From assembly GCF_047495875.1 (NCBI RefSeq), contig NC_092497.1:34355375-34419374 (forward strand): a stretch of DNA of 64,000 nt, given 5' to 3'. The notes under the pieces are model-generated. The model saw only the letters and a program-made list of their open reading frames with translations. It was not told the origin of the DNA and searched no databases. The DNA is from Pithys albifrons albifrons (Eukaryota; Chordata; Aves; Passeriformes; Thamnophilidae). The position numbers were made by a program, and so were the translations under genes. Of the stretch, positions 15,601 to 28,459 are shown piece after piece. Each line of letters starts with the position of its first letter. Position 1 is the first letter of the stretch.

Positions 15601-18600
15601 TCTTGCCAAGGCTATGAAAATCTGAATGATACATGGGGTTTGTCACATGCCTAAAACATATGTGTTATTTGATGTTTCCTACAGCTGAAGTCTGTAAAAT
15701 CTGGTGCCTAAAGTGTGGGGAAAACTAAGAAACCCAGGTTACAGGACAGAAAATTAAATAGCTGCATGTATATAGGATTTGAGCAATTTAGTTCCCATAT
15801 TTTGTATAATAATGATGGCAAGGAGGCTAACCCTCCCACTTTTCAACACAGTTTGCATATGCTGATGAATCTGACACAAAAGTAGTTGAAAGAATGGCTT
15901 AGAGTTCCTGGCTGAAGTTTTACCACAGTCTGGGGACCATGTTGTTCATCTAGCATGATGTGTCTAGGAAGGCTAGAGCCTGTTGGGCTGCATTATGAAA
16001 GGGGCTCAGGAGGGACTTGTGAATAACTGCAGGGCTGCTAGATGAGATGAAGTGTGAAAACTGGCATAAAATTGGTTCATTTGAATGTTAAGTTTGGGGA
16101 ACATCTGGAATCCTCGTTTCTTCAGACTCTTTCATCCAATTATGTACAATTTAATTTTCATTTCTTCATCAGCTGAGCACTCACACAGTGGCTAACAAAA
16201 CCACCTCAGACTAATGAAGGAGCAGACAATGTTATAGTTGTCATAGATTTGTGGGGTAGAATGACTCGTTTAGAAATCAAATGGTTCAGACCAGATTTAG
16301 ATTCAGTGCAAAACTCCTACATGTGCATTTTAACCTCACGATGAGTATGACAAGTCATATTGTAAACAAACAGAAGGAACTGATTCCCTCTGCAGTAGGG
16401 ACAAGGATCTTAAGGATGCTGAAAGCTTGCAAGAAATCAGCTGGTAAGGTTGTAGAAGAAAGCCCATGAAGGGTTGCAGAACAATGTAGAAATCACAACA
16501 TTACAGCAAGTCCATGAGGAGAAAATAGTTTTTAGCTGAGAAACACTTAGGGAAAAGCATTATATATATTTGACATGTTTTCCCTTCTTTTTGGCACCTA
16601 TTTATGGCACTTGTAGAGACCAAACAGTGGTCTGGATGAACCTGTCATCTGATTAACCAGAGCTTTTGTGCTATAAAAGTTTTATTTACTTATTTAAACA
16701 ACTTTAAACCCAGAGCAGATTTGGTGAAATCATAAACATGTATCAAAAGAAACCTCACAAATGAAGTCAATAGGCTTAATTCTTCCTTTCATATGCTAGC
16801 ACTCATAAGAAGGAAACACTTACTGAAAATGTGGTTTACAATATATCCTTCATTTTAATGACATTTGCTTTAAAATTTTTCTCTTTCACTTCTACTGATC
16901 TTGAGGAGGCCTGTAGCAACTTGGGTGTCTACATCCATTTTAGATCTAATCATCTTCCCTAGTTCTTTTAAAATGTCTGTAAGGCTTTCCAGTTAATTTA
17001 TCAATAACATGGATAACAATGACATATGATTGGTCTATGTAATGTCTTGAAATTGTATAAATCATAAATACATGTTTTCGTAGTAGCATTAACAGACACA
17101 TAACATTTTCATTTCTGTGTCCTTGAAGTAAGAAAAATATCAGATATATTTACTAAAATCATAAAATATTGAGTCCAAAGCTCCTGATTATTTTAAAATT
17201 ACTTTATTTATTCTAAGTATAGTACAAAATTACGTTTGGTAAACAATAGTAAAAGATAAATTCTGTAACAGTGTAGTAATAAATGCCTGCATTCTATGCC
17301 CTCCTTTTCTGTACTGCCTACAACTTGATTTTCAAGACAATTCAGCATCGTGTTTGTAACAACTCAGATGATAAAGAGCTTGGGAAATCAGTTAGAACAA
17401 AACAGACGTAATTACAGCTCTAATGGGTTTAAGCCTGATCATCAGTCTCTAAGATGCTACTCCTAATAAATGTCTGTTAGAAAACAGAAAATTTCGGGAC
17501 AGTCTAGTGATCTCTAACGTAATGTCCAGAAACATAAATTCCTAAAGCTTCAAAAAAGACATAAAAGTGTTTATAGTGCTTATAATTGGACAGTGTTGAA
17601 AAGTGGATTAGAAATTTGGCCTGAGCACACCTTGTAATAAAGTCATATTGAAGCATTGCATTACTTTGTAGTAATATAGCTACAGAAGTTTACAGATATT
17701 CAGAGTCAGTGGAATTTGTGTAAGTGCCCATTCAGTTAAGGAACACTAATCACTTAGCTTTCAGCAGCACTGATGCAATTTGGTCACCATATGCTCCTGC
17801 AAATTCTGTCTGTAATTTGCTTCAATAATACTCTGTTGCCTGAGCAGCTGCTCTGCTACACTGCAAGGCAGAGACAAGCTCTTAACAACACCTCTCTCTC
17901 TCCAGTGAAACCTGTCTTAGAACCTTGTTACTTGATGCAGATAAAAAAAATTATGGACACAGAGGGTTAGAACTGCCTCTGGTTCTGTTCTGCTAGTGAC
18001 ACAGTTTATATAAAATGGTCAGTCTTAGTGCTCTTTTCAAACTAATGCTAGTTCAGAGGTCAGGGTTAAACATCCCAGCTACACAACATGTTAAAATCTG
18101 CCAGATTTTACCTTTCAGAAAATTTCTGTTCTTGGTTAGTTTTTAATATTTGGCCTCATCTTCTGCGAGGACTCAGTACTAAGTTCATTACTAACTGCTT
18201 TTCATGTGTTTCATTAACAGTGAGCTCGGTTGAAAATGTAACAAATGTGTATGTTTGTAGCATCAAATGGGCAGAATTCACCTCTAATGGTACTATTTTG
18301 CAGTTGCATCATATGGAAAAAAACAGCTATCTTTGTGTGTTGACTATTTCTTTGTTACTCCTCAAAATACAGGAGTATCTATGGCACTGGTAATTTGATT
18401 GCCAGAGTCACAGATTAAAGCATCTTTAAATTAGCTACGGCAAAGACATTTGTAGTTACCTGTAGCATCAGTTGTATATACCAATTCTACTTAAGTCCCT
18501 CTCTATAAAGCATCCTTGCACCATTGGGTGACATATGCAAGTGAATATAACCATCTTTCCTTTTGTTGATTTCTTAAGACAAAAGAGGAAGCTTCTGCCT

Positions 18601-21600
18601 CAGGTTACATGCAAGCTGAAACCTGAATCCAGGATTAGTCTCCAGAATCTTGCAAGTTCAAGTACTGAACATTCACTTCAAAGTCAGTTACAATTTTACT
18701 CAGTTATCTCAATCATGAGATCTTTCCTTTCATCACCTCACTCTTTCTCCAACCTCTCAACCAAACCAAATTACCTAGTGTTAAAATGCAAGCTATCTGC
18801 CTGCTGACTCCCCAGTCATATTCTTTACCTCATTGCTGCTTTCTTGGCTGCAATTTTACCTTTGTTGTTCTCCACAGACCGTCTTTCATCTCATCCTGTG
18901 TTTAAGAGATCTCACAAGATGCGCACATGATCTCTGGTACAGACACCTTACAGGTTGCAGCTTTGCTAGAATAGAATGTATCTATATACATAGGTATGTT
19001 ATACATATGTATAGAATATGCATATATGCATACTTAATATATATATTAATATTTCCAAAATACAAGTATGTATTTTGCACAAAAAATGTTAGAGAACCAT
19101 GAGAGCAAAACAACCTTATGAGTCCTGCCAGCCCAGCAGAAGCTTTTCCACATGTGTAATGATATAAGAAGTTCTTCATTAGGTGCAACCTGATTGATAA
19201 AGAAAGAAGGGGATGTGGACATATGTAGGAATAGAGAGGAACTCATCCAGAATTGGCAGGGGAGGGGAAAACTCTTGAAGTAACTAACTAAGCACATGTA
19301 ATTGCTAGGTACTAAAAAGGAGAAAAAACTGCTCATATGTAAATGTTATTCATCAGTGGTAATATTAAGAAGGTAAAGGTATAGTACCCAAATTTGTAAA
19401 CAGTCAAGTTTTTGTTTAAGTTACCAACTTTTAATTATGCTTGAAAGAATGCAATTCATTGTCTCTGAAAGATAGAAGTTTGTGTTTATGAATTTCTGAA
19501 TTTCTGAAAAGTTATATGAACTGCACTACAGCAATTCTGGTGAGAAACAGTGACAAAACAGTTTCCTGGAACTGAAAATGGAAAATGCCACTGCTGATTA
19601 TTTGCGGTATATTTCAACTGTGTATAGATTTCTCACAGTTGCCCAATAAACACACTGTTTTCATTCTTTAGAGATTAGCAGTTTCCCCTGTGTTCTTAGG
19701 TTCTTTCCAGCATATTACAGTGTTTCTTTTGAAGGATTGTTTTTCCTGGGTCGAACTTCAGAACTCGGAGCATCTTATCACACTTTCACTAGCTTGCTTT
19801 CTCGGGGGAAAGAAGAGAGAGGGAAAAAGACCATCAAGGCTTATGCTAGTTAAATCCATGCTTTCAAAGGATTTATTTTTCTTGTGGCGTCACATCAGAT
19901 GTTCAAACTAAGCAGTGTTGTGGGGCCACGGGTCAGTGCCCACCGAACCCTTAGCAAGGCTAATCCCATAGCAGCACATTCCAAGCCGCTAATGGGTACA
20001 AGGGCTTTTCTGGCTCTCACGTCTCTGTGCTGTGGACAGAGCTAGTGCCTTGTTCAAGGGGTGGTCACAAATGTGTTAGTAGAAATGACCAGCGGTGGTA
20101 AAACGTGGAAAGCAGATTTTGCTCCAAGACAGACTTAAACACCGAGTGTGATGCTCAGGTAAAGAAGAGGGAGAAAAAAGATGTTCTTGGTGTGATTTTA
20201 CAGCTAGGTTAATAAAGACAGAGGCTTACCTGGAGAGCTAAGCTATGAATAAAAGCCATTATTAATTCACTGTGGACTTTAAATTGTCCCATTAATAGCT
20301 ACTGAAGGAGTATTTATGAAATAACAGAAAAATAAGATAAGCTTCTTGCTCTACTAGTCTTGAATATTTTTTTGCTGTAGTTTTCTAAACTTTTTATTAC
20401 TTTATTAAATCACAATATAAATAAGATTTTTAATGCAGATAATTTAGTTATTAATATGTTGATTTTCTGAAGTTTCTCTGTCATGAAAGCTTTACAGCAA
20501 GTAACATAATTTATTATACCTCTGAACCTTGTATTTCATTGCAAATTATATCTGTCACAGAAAGATAATTGGCATGAGACAGGGAAACCAGATGCTTTCT
20601 TTTAAATTTGTAAGGACAAGGAATTATGAAATTAGTGAATCATGGGTTTGCATCACAACTCTGTTGGACAGGATAGTATACAGTTTGAGACCTAAAGCTG
20701 AAAAGTATTTTTTCTGATTGAAAAAAAAAAGCGCTTTTAAAATTAGACCAGTATTTTTGTAATATTACTTCTAAAGAAGTATGATGAAAACTCAAATGCA
20801 AATAATTTTATTTAAGATAGATGTTTTCCTTTTCTACTTGTAAAGACAATATGAGAAAGAGTAGGAAAACAAATTTTAGATGTCAGTTTCTTGGTTTGTG
20901 AAATCTTGCTTGTGTACCCAAATTAAAATTTGTGTTGAAGTACCTGTTATGGCTTCTTGAGAGAAATTTGGGTGGTGACCATCTTTGGAAAGGATGCTAG
21001 GTCTATGTATTCAGGAAATTTACCAAGGTAAATTGTTTGCAGAAAAGTATGAAAAAAATCAGTATGTAAAAAAGGATATTTAGAAGCTACAATAAATTAG
21101 AACTTAAGGGTAATCTCTTCTTTGTAAAGTAAAACTTCTTTAGCTTTTTTAGCTATTAACTGTCCTTTGCTTAAACAAAACAAATCTTGCCCAAAATTTT
21201 ATAATTTATTAACTTACTGTTTGCTGCAGTAAGGAAGATCAGTGAAATACAGCTTTATTTAAGGGTTTTAATAGACTTCTTTTATTCTGATTGTAAAAAT
21301 TATGGTAGGTTATTTTCTATTCCTACTAAACATGATGTCTAGCAGATTTTTCAAATAAAAATGTAAGCAGAACAAAGGTAAAGTATTGCTAAGTAGCATC
21401 TGTGACTACTAAATCCTACAAGGAGTTATCTTCTGTGTGAAAGTCAAAATAATATTTTTTTATGTGCCGGGACTGATAAATAATGGATGTAACCAGACAT
21501 TCTAATTATGGTACTTTATAGTATGTGCTAGTGACATTCACTGAATTCAGGCAATTTCCACAGTTCACAGCGATTTGCACAGGTTCCAAAAGCAGTGATT

Positions 21601-22436
21601 TCTGTTTTTAAACATGGAAAATGGGATGTAGATTGAGTTGACAAAAAGGTAGCATTATATAGTGAGGTAACATCAGTTAGTAAAGGAAATGCTTAGGTGG
21701 GTTACTCTCTAATTTTCCATAGTACAAGGTAGCATTAGTTAGTTAGGTAAAATTACACGTACAATTTCATATGCCCTCTTTTTATAGAAGCAAGGTGCTC
21801 ATATTTCCTTTAAATTGTCTAAAGTTAATTTCATATTAGTCAATGCTAAAATAATTTTGTCATAGTTCATAATTTATAGTTCTGTTTATGCTATGCAATT
21901 AAGGAGGTAATATTTTTAAATATATTTTATAAAGTTTATCTGTTTGAAGTTAATTTTTAAAGGAAGGTTGCAACTCATATCCTTATTAAATGAAATAATT
22001 GGATTCTATCTGGGTGAATGTTTTAGACAGTTTGCTAGAACTCACATTACATGGAGTAAGGATTTCTTAGATAATTAAAAATTATTTCAGAACTCTGAAA
22101 GTCTCTCCTTTGTTGTTTGTGTTTGGTTTTGGTTTTCTTTCTTTCTTCCCCATATATCTTTATTTTTTTAAGAGATTAGTTGTGTCTCTGAAAATTAAGA
22201 CCGTACTGAGGGAGGAAAGTTCTTGAGTGTTATGAACAGGTACAGCTTCACTGAACTGTTCTAGAGATTACCTCAGCCAGTTATCTCACTCAATGTATCA
22301 AAGCATTTTGTGTTTTGTTTCAGAAACAGATCTTCTGTTTGCTGGGGTTTTTTGTTACTAAGGTGTTCACATAGAAAACTATTTTCTGCATCTGTGTTAA
22401 ATGGCACTCTCAGTAATTCTGTAAAAAATTCCCTGT

Positions 22437-22583
22437 TGGGTTTGTTGGTTTTTTTGTTTGTTTGTTTGTTTTGGGTTTTGGGGGTTTTTTTTGTTGGTTG
22501 GTTGGTTGGTTGGTTAGGTTTTTGTTGGGTTTGGTTTGGTTTGGTTTGGTTGGGTTTTTTGCTGTGTTTTTTTTTTTCTTTTA
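22437..22583 (+). repeat. G/T low-complexity tract with GTTT, GGTT and GGTTT repeats
   Basis: About 150 bases contain almost only G and T: runs of GTTT, six or so GGTT units, then GGTTT units and a long T run. It ends about 390 bases before the first TRPM3 exon in the window. The 92-codon + strand frame across it is a low-complexity artefact rich in F, L, G, V and W, not a gene. Confidence 0.9.
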
Positions 22584-22953
22584 AGTAGAGCTGACCTGAT
22601 TGTATCTCTAAAATTGAAATAGAGTTTTTTAAAACATTTTTAATTAATAGGTGTAATTTTTTTCTCTGCTATACAGAAAGATTATAGTTTGAGTTAATTC
22701 TTCTCCGATGATTCCTGCTAAGAGAATATAGGTGACAGCATCAAAGTCGTTGGGCTAGTGAATGGGTAAACAATCTCAAGAGCTTGTGTTGAGTGCTCAG
22801 TTCTAGAACAGAACCATAGTTCTAGTGAAAAATGTTTACTCTGTCCAAAATGTGCACTGCTTGTCTGCAAAGTCAGTGAAGTTTTCATTTATGTTTGAAG
22901 TTTCTCTTCAGTTGTACTGTAAGTCATGTCTAATAAGCAAACAGAGCTCATAG

Positions 22954-23701
<748 letters not shown>

Positions 23702-23906
23702 ATGTTGCTGTGGGCGTCTAACAGGTCAACATATTGGACAGCCTCCAACCACCTCTGTTACTCAGAGTGAGAAAAATGAAACCAGGCTTACTCGCAATGA
23801 CATCCAGTCAGAGAAGTGGTCCATCAGCAAGCACACACAGCTCAGCCCAACGGACGCTTTTGGAACCATTGAGTTCCAAGGAGGAGGCCACTCCAATAAA
23901 GCTATG
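23702..23906 (+). CDS. TRPM3: TRPM3 exon B (205 nt)
   Basis: The exon completes the Arg codon, then encodes [12 protein letters not shown], a variable linker ([18 protein letters not shown]), and the conserved stretch [20 protein letters not shown] leading to [11 protein letters not shown]. It starts after a TAG acceptor with a modest pyrimidine tract and ends on ATG before donor gtaacc, phase 0. The triple Cys and the [10 protein letters not shown]...[10 protein letters not shown] block are hallmarks of the TRPM1/TRPM3 N-terminus. The linker is the least conserved part of the six exons compared with mammalian TRPM3. Confidence 0.97.
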
Positions 23907-24801
23907 GTAACCACAATTTTCTCTTAGATAAATAATGCTGCTAGCTAAAAACAGGCATTCACAAAGAATGAACAGCATTCTTTCTTAACTTCATTTTAAA
24001 GTATTATTGAGTGTAGGATGGTAATGTATGTTTTTATGTATTATGTGCCAAAGAGTGGACAAACTGTAAAAGCTGGAGTGTAGTGTAAGAAGGGCTACCT
24101 TTACGAAGAATGCAGACAAGTTACTGCGCTGTTACCTTGATTTTCTTCCAATGGCTAGTCATTCCTCGTTTTCTGAATAATTTTAGAATTCAGCTGTGAT
24201 TTCCCATGGCTGGCTATGTCTGCAAAGCTGACAAATTTTAAATATATTTAATTCCTTTTAATATTCCACCAGACATGTGTTGGAGGATAGACCAGATAGA
24301 GTCATTGATTCAGTGAAATGAGAGGCCCCAGTAAGTGTTTAATCTAGGAATAGGGAAATCCCTATTCTGCCACAGACTTCCTTGAGCAAGGAGTTACTTC
24401 ATCCCTATGGAGTGATGACAAAGTATATTAATCTGAAGGCATTGCTCCACTGATTTGGAGAGATGTTTCCAGCACACACGCTAACCCACGCATGTATTTC
24501 TTCTGTGAGAAACCCTTCCATTAAAGGAAGAAACCCTCTGACTATATAAACTATAGAACCTGGGACTTTCGGAATGAAATATGAATACATCATGGCCAAG
24601 ACACTGCTTTAGGTGGCAGTGAGGACAGAATTAGAATTCCTGGGCACTCTGGAGAATAACGTGCCCAGCAATCCAGTACTGTCATCTGTATATGAATTCT
24701 TCCCACCAGGTGTCTCAGATTTGTCATAAGTGACAGAGGCTAGAAACAGTGAAAATCTTAGGTACTATGCTAGCAAGAGCCAAATATTCTCCTCAGATGT
24801 C

Positions 24802-25020
24802 TGTTGCAAACCATGCTATAGTGAGACTGCACACACCAATGTGATGTTCAAGCAAATCCCAAGTTTATTCAAAAACACAGGTATATATGACCTCAAGTGA
24901 CCCCACCCTAGGTGCGGTGGTCTTACTCCAATAGGTTGAGGCTGGAAACATGTCCTTTTAAGGTGAAAACGAAACTTGTCAGGTGGTCATTCAGACCCAC
25001 CTGAATCAGAGGCTGCAACA
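24802..25020 (-). repeat. 3' LTR of the antisense retroelement (219 bp)
   Basis: On the minus strand it begins TGTTGCAGCC immediately after the polypurine tract and ends TTTGCAACA, giving imperfect terminal inverted repeats TGTTGCA/TGCAACA. A TATA-like CATATATAC lies at about 24881-24889 and an AATAAA polyadenylation signal at 24864-24869. The outer flank is GATGTC (24796-24801); no matching duplication was found at the other side because the 5' end is missing. Confidence 0.88.
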
Positions 25021-25036
25021 TCTCCCCCTTTTGTTT
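25021..25036 (-). promoter_or_regulatory. Polypurine tract (plus-strand primer site)
   Basis: The minus strand reads AAACAAAAGGGGGAGA directly before the TG of the 3' LTR. This is the expected sequence and place for the retroviral plus-strand DNA primer, and it fixes the LTR's inner edge. Confidence 0.88.
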
Positions 25037-25891
25037 CAAAGAACAAAGCAAAAATGCAAACGACATAATACACATAACTCCTTAGCTAACTTATCCAATG
25101 GGGAAATTGTTACCATTAGGATCATGCGTATTGCAACTTGAATAGAAAGGCTGAAAATTTTGAAAATTGAGAAATAACATTTTGAAAGTCCTAAATTTTG
25201 CTAATTCAAGACTTAACAGTATTTTGCAGGTTACACATCCCTACCTCCCCCTCTCTTTTCAAAATAGACCTTTGGAAGGAGGTACAGTAACCCTTGTAAA
25301 CTAACACAAACTAATACATGACTAAGACACGTATGTTTGGAATTTGCAAACTTACAACTAGTGCAAAACAAGAAACTTTTCTTTCACGCATGAAATTGTG
25401 GTCTTTTTGTGCAGTCGTCACCGCACAAACCACTGTAAACAAACTACGAATTTTATTAAATTTTGTGCAAAGTGTTCAAGAGTGCAGAGTGACTTCACTT
25501 AGCAAAGAAGCAAGTTCAGTCCAGCTGAGCTAAATCTCTTTATGCTATAGTTCAAGGTCCATTCTCAGAACTTCTGTGTTCCCATCACAGAGGCTTGAGA
25601 ATGAAGCTTTGATTTTTAGTCACCTTATACACTCCTGGTAAAGCAGCAAACAAGTGTGAATTCACGGAGAAAATTCACAAAGGCTAAACATAACTACTTA
25701 CATTCTGTGGAAAATGTTCAGCAGCTGAGGGGACAGGTGTCTTTACCCTTACAGCCTGCTGGGCAACTCGGCAGTGCAATAAGCTTAAAACTGCACTTTA
25801 ACTGAAAATTAACAGAATTTCAAAATACAGGCTAAACAACATGCTCCTTAACTGGACTGTTCTTGTTTGATTGGACAGTTAACGACTAGTC
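25037..25891 (-). other. Non-coding stretch between gag stop and polypurine tract
   Basis: About 855 bases lie where pro, pol and env would be in a complete provirus. No minus-strand frame over 60 codons and no recognisable polymerase or envelope motif is present, although the adjacent gag frame is open. This indicates deletion of the genes or a non-autonomous element rather than decay by point mutation. Confidence 0.6.
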
Positions 25892-27136
25892 CTAGGCTAC
25901 TACTGCTTGTGGTTGTGGTTGCCATATGGGGAAGGCAGCTTGGCTCCAGTTTCTATGAGATATTTGACTGGTTGCGCCCCATGGCTTGCAGCCCCTCTGG
26001 TTTTTTGGAGGCCCAGCTCCCCACCTCATGTTTGTTAGAGGAGTACCATCCTTTTTATATTTAGAATGACAATCCTGGGCTTTGTGACCAAGCCTGTGAC
26101 AACAGTTACATTCTCCAGTGAAGCTTTGAGTTCTGCTATATTTTGGTTGTGCTGGACAAGATTTTGTTGTTAAATTCCAGGGTCTTTTCCCCCTTTTTTG
26201 GGTGGATTGTTTACTAAGAGCTGTGGCTAGAGCAGAGGCATGTAGCTTTGCTTTTTCCTCCTCTTCTACCCAGGGCAATCTGGCACAGGCTTCAATTAAC
26301 TGTACCAAAGTAGCTGTAGCTGGTAGAGAGGCTATGAACTGTTTGAATTGAGGATTGGCATTGTTAATTACCAGATCTTTTAATAATACTGGTTTCATTT
26401 CAGAGGTGAGATTTGGAGCCATGTCCAGGGCTTCTTTTACTTTGTCTACAATTTCCATAAATGTTTGTCCAGCTTTCTGCATTATTTGCATATAAGGTAG
26501 AGAAGGTTTTCCCTTCTTAGGCAGATTAGAGAATGCAGTCAAAGCAATATTCTTTGACTGTTGCAAAATACGCATGTGTAATGCAGCTTGTGTTTGTGGG
26601 TCTTCATAAGCTCTTGATCCCATTAGCTGGTCTAAAGATGCTAATCTTAAGGGATGTCCAGTTTCTAATTGTATATTTTTTGCCTGTTCCTCCATTAGCT
26701 GCTCTTTCCATTTTTGTAGAAATAACATATAAGCAGTCGGAGGTAGAATAAACTCCATTAAAGCCTTAGTGTCTGCTGGGATTTGGTTATTGTATTTTAT
26801 GAAGGCTGCGATTTGGTTTTTTACCAAGGCGTTGTCATAGCCGTATTGAAAGACTACACTGTGTATTTTTTGTGCAATTTTCCAGTCAAGTGGCTCCCAT
26901 TTTGAGCCTTGTGTAGTGTTAATCACAGGCGCAGAAACCAGGGGTTGCAGGGAAGGTGAGGGTGTACCTACTTCCGCAGCTATGGATGCTAACTCTTTGT
27001 ACCTTTGCTGGGTATTAAATGTGAGGTCGCGAGGTGGCTCTGTGACTCCATCTGCAGAATCTGGTACCTGGGTATCAGAAAGCTTTGAAATTAAGTTAGC
27101 AGCACTGCGATTCCCAGCTCCCCCACCCTGTTCCAA
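25892..27136 (-). CDS. gag: Endogenous retroviral Gag, capsid-nucleocapsid part (414 aa)
   Basis: Structural polyprotein fragment of an endogenous retrovirus. The open frame covers a capsid-like region (from about residue 70), a major homology region at residues 219-238 with the Q...G..F.E.VD pattern, and one zinc knuckle at 343-356 with Cys-X2-Cys-X4-His-X4-Cys (Cys343, Cys346, His351, Cys356). No second knuckle follows; many betaretroviral Gags have two. The basic, Trp/Gln-rich tail ends at the stop. The annotated Met is simply the first ATG in this frame. The natural Gag start lay far upstream, in sequence that is now in another frame, so this ORF is probably a remnant and not a functional start. 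An intact 414-codon frame next to broken upstream gag is notable. Expression is unknown. Confidence 0.9.
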   Translation of the reverse strand: MEQGGGAGNRSAANLISKLSDTQVPDSADGVTEPPRDLTFNTQQRYKELASIAAEVGTPSPSLQPLVSAPVINTTQGSKWEPLDWKIAQKIHSVVFQYGYDNALVKNQIAAFIKYNNQIPADTKALMEFILPPTAYMLFLQKWKEQLMEEQAKNIQLETGHPLRLASLDQLMGSRAYEDPQTQAALHMRILQQSKNIALTAFSNLPKKGKPSLPYMQIMQKAGQTFMEIVDKVKEALDMAPNLTSEMKPVLLKDLVINNANPQFKQFIASLPATATLVQLIEACARLPWVEEEEKAKLHASALATALSKQSTQKRGKRPWNLTTKSCPAQPKYSRTQSFTGECNCCHRLGHKAQDCHSKYKKDGTPLTNMRWGAGPPKNQRGCKPWGATSQISHRNWSQAAFPIWQPQPQAVVA

Positions 27137-27192
27137 ACAGAGGCTTCTTTGTCTTTCGGTGCCGTGCCTTTAAACAGCTGTGCTGTTGCTCT

Positions 27193-27972
27193 CTATTCTG
27201 GAATACAGCCGGTGGGTGTGGCTGTTGGTGATAGAGGCTGCAGGTACCAGGTTGCCGGGGCAGGAGGTTCCAGTGCCGGTGTTGGCAGCTGCGGGCAGCA
27301 TGCGGCTATTGGGGAGAGGGTCCTCACTGGTGCTGCAGAGCTTGTGTCCTGCCCGACCGGCGCTGTGGGAACTTGCTCTCGGAACGCTTGCGCTGTGGAG
27401 GGCGCACAGTGAAGGGAACGCCCAGGGGGAGCTTGGCTGGCTCCTCTCCACTGAGGAGGAGTCTCTTCCCTCTCCATGACGCAGTCGATCCACGCAGGAG
27501 GTGGTGGGGGTGGCGAGGGAACTGATCCGCCCCAGGGGCGGGCAAATTCGGAGCCGACCCCGGCCCCTGCAGGCTGAGGCGGACCCGCGCCTGGCGCATG
27601 TGCTGTGATTGGCAGGCAGTAGGGAGGGGGGTTGGGCGGTCCTTGCGCCTCGTGGTAAGGACGCACGATTCCTTTGTTTGATTTCACGGGCTTTGCGATC
27701 ACGTGGTCTTTTTGTTTTCTTGGCCACGCGGTTTCCAGCCCTGCTGAAATATCTCCCATGGCAGTCTTCCGCCGCAACAGAGCAACTCCGGCGTACCCTT
27801 GGGGCGGCGGGGAGCACGGTGGAGGCACCCCAACCCCGAGGAACCCACAGGGCATTGGCGGCGGCGGCAGCAGTGGAGCCGGCGCCGAAGATGGATGGAC
27901 AGGGGGAGAGAACTCCATGGGGTTTGTCCCCCCCTCCACATGTCTCTCTCGGCTGAGGGCATCCCCCTTCAC
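27193..27972 (-). pseudogene. gag: Upstream gag, proline-rich region, out of frame with capsid ORF
   Basis: This 259-codon open stretch is very Pro/Ala/Gly-rich and contains a PPPY late-domain motif (residues 115-118, bases 27619-27630), which recruits NEDD4-family ubiquitin ligases in retroviral budding. That fits the matrix-to-capsid linker of Gag. It ends at a stop at 27193-27195 and is in a different frame from the capsid ORF that starts at 27136. At least one stop and one frame change therefore separate the two; a run of five G (minus strand) near 27119-27123 is one possible slip site. Overlapping frames of 278 and 87 codons in the same GC-rich DNA look like shadows. Confidence 0.6.
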
Positions 27973-28459
27973 GCCTTCTCAGATTGAGGACAAAAATAAA
28001 AGTCACTCACAGTTTGGCATGGCTGGATGTTTTCTGCAACATGTCTCATGGGGTTCCAAGGTTGCTGCTGAGGTCTGGCCACTTCTACAGCGGCAGCCGG
28101 TGGTCTCATTTTCTGTGCATAGGCTGTTTCTTGGTATTGTAAGGTGGTGCAAAGACAACTTCTTGGCTTTTTGTGGTGACGGACGGCGTGGAAAAGCTTT
28201 GATTCCAAGGTTGCTGTGATTCTGTCGGGTTTTCCGGAGTGGGAGTGGGCAGTGCCATGTGTGGGTACCGCAGCGGGGGTTCCGCGAATGGCACAGGCGC
28301 TGCCGAAGGGTACCATGGCAGCGTTTCTGTGAGCAGCAGTGCCCACGGCGGTGCAGAAGGATGTTCAGGGGAAAAGCTGCTCTGCAGAAGCAGTTTTTTT
28401 TCCCGTCTCTCGGGTAGCTTTCCATGGAAGCCAAGAGTTTGCTCAATAGAAGCAGCCAA
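27973..28459 (-). pseudogene. gag: Degraded 5' gag fragment
   Basis: Three overlapping minus-strand frames (117, 125 and 163 codons) share this stretch. The 117-codon frame is Pro/Ser/Thr-rich and linker-like, the 125-codon frame continues in similar style, and no single frame stays open into the PPPY region. I interpret it as frameshifted matrix/linker sequence of the same element. A full matrix domain, leader and 5' LTR are absent, so the element is truncated near here. The right-hand border is uncertain by a hundred bases or more. Confidence 0.45.

Noticed and set aside
22310..22588. 92-codon + frame with a hydrophobic run
   Set aside because: It is a translation of a G/T low-complexity repeat.
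27170..28006. 278-codon minus-strand frame in register with the capsid ORF
   Set aside because: Its composition is Arg/Ser-rich and shadow-like; the overlapping frame with PPPY is the plausible gag frame.
28030..28055. CTGCAACA followed by TGTCTC as the outer edge of a 5' LTR
   Set aside because: The sequence before it does not match the 219-bp LTR, and the flank does not match GATGTC.
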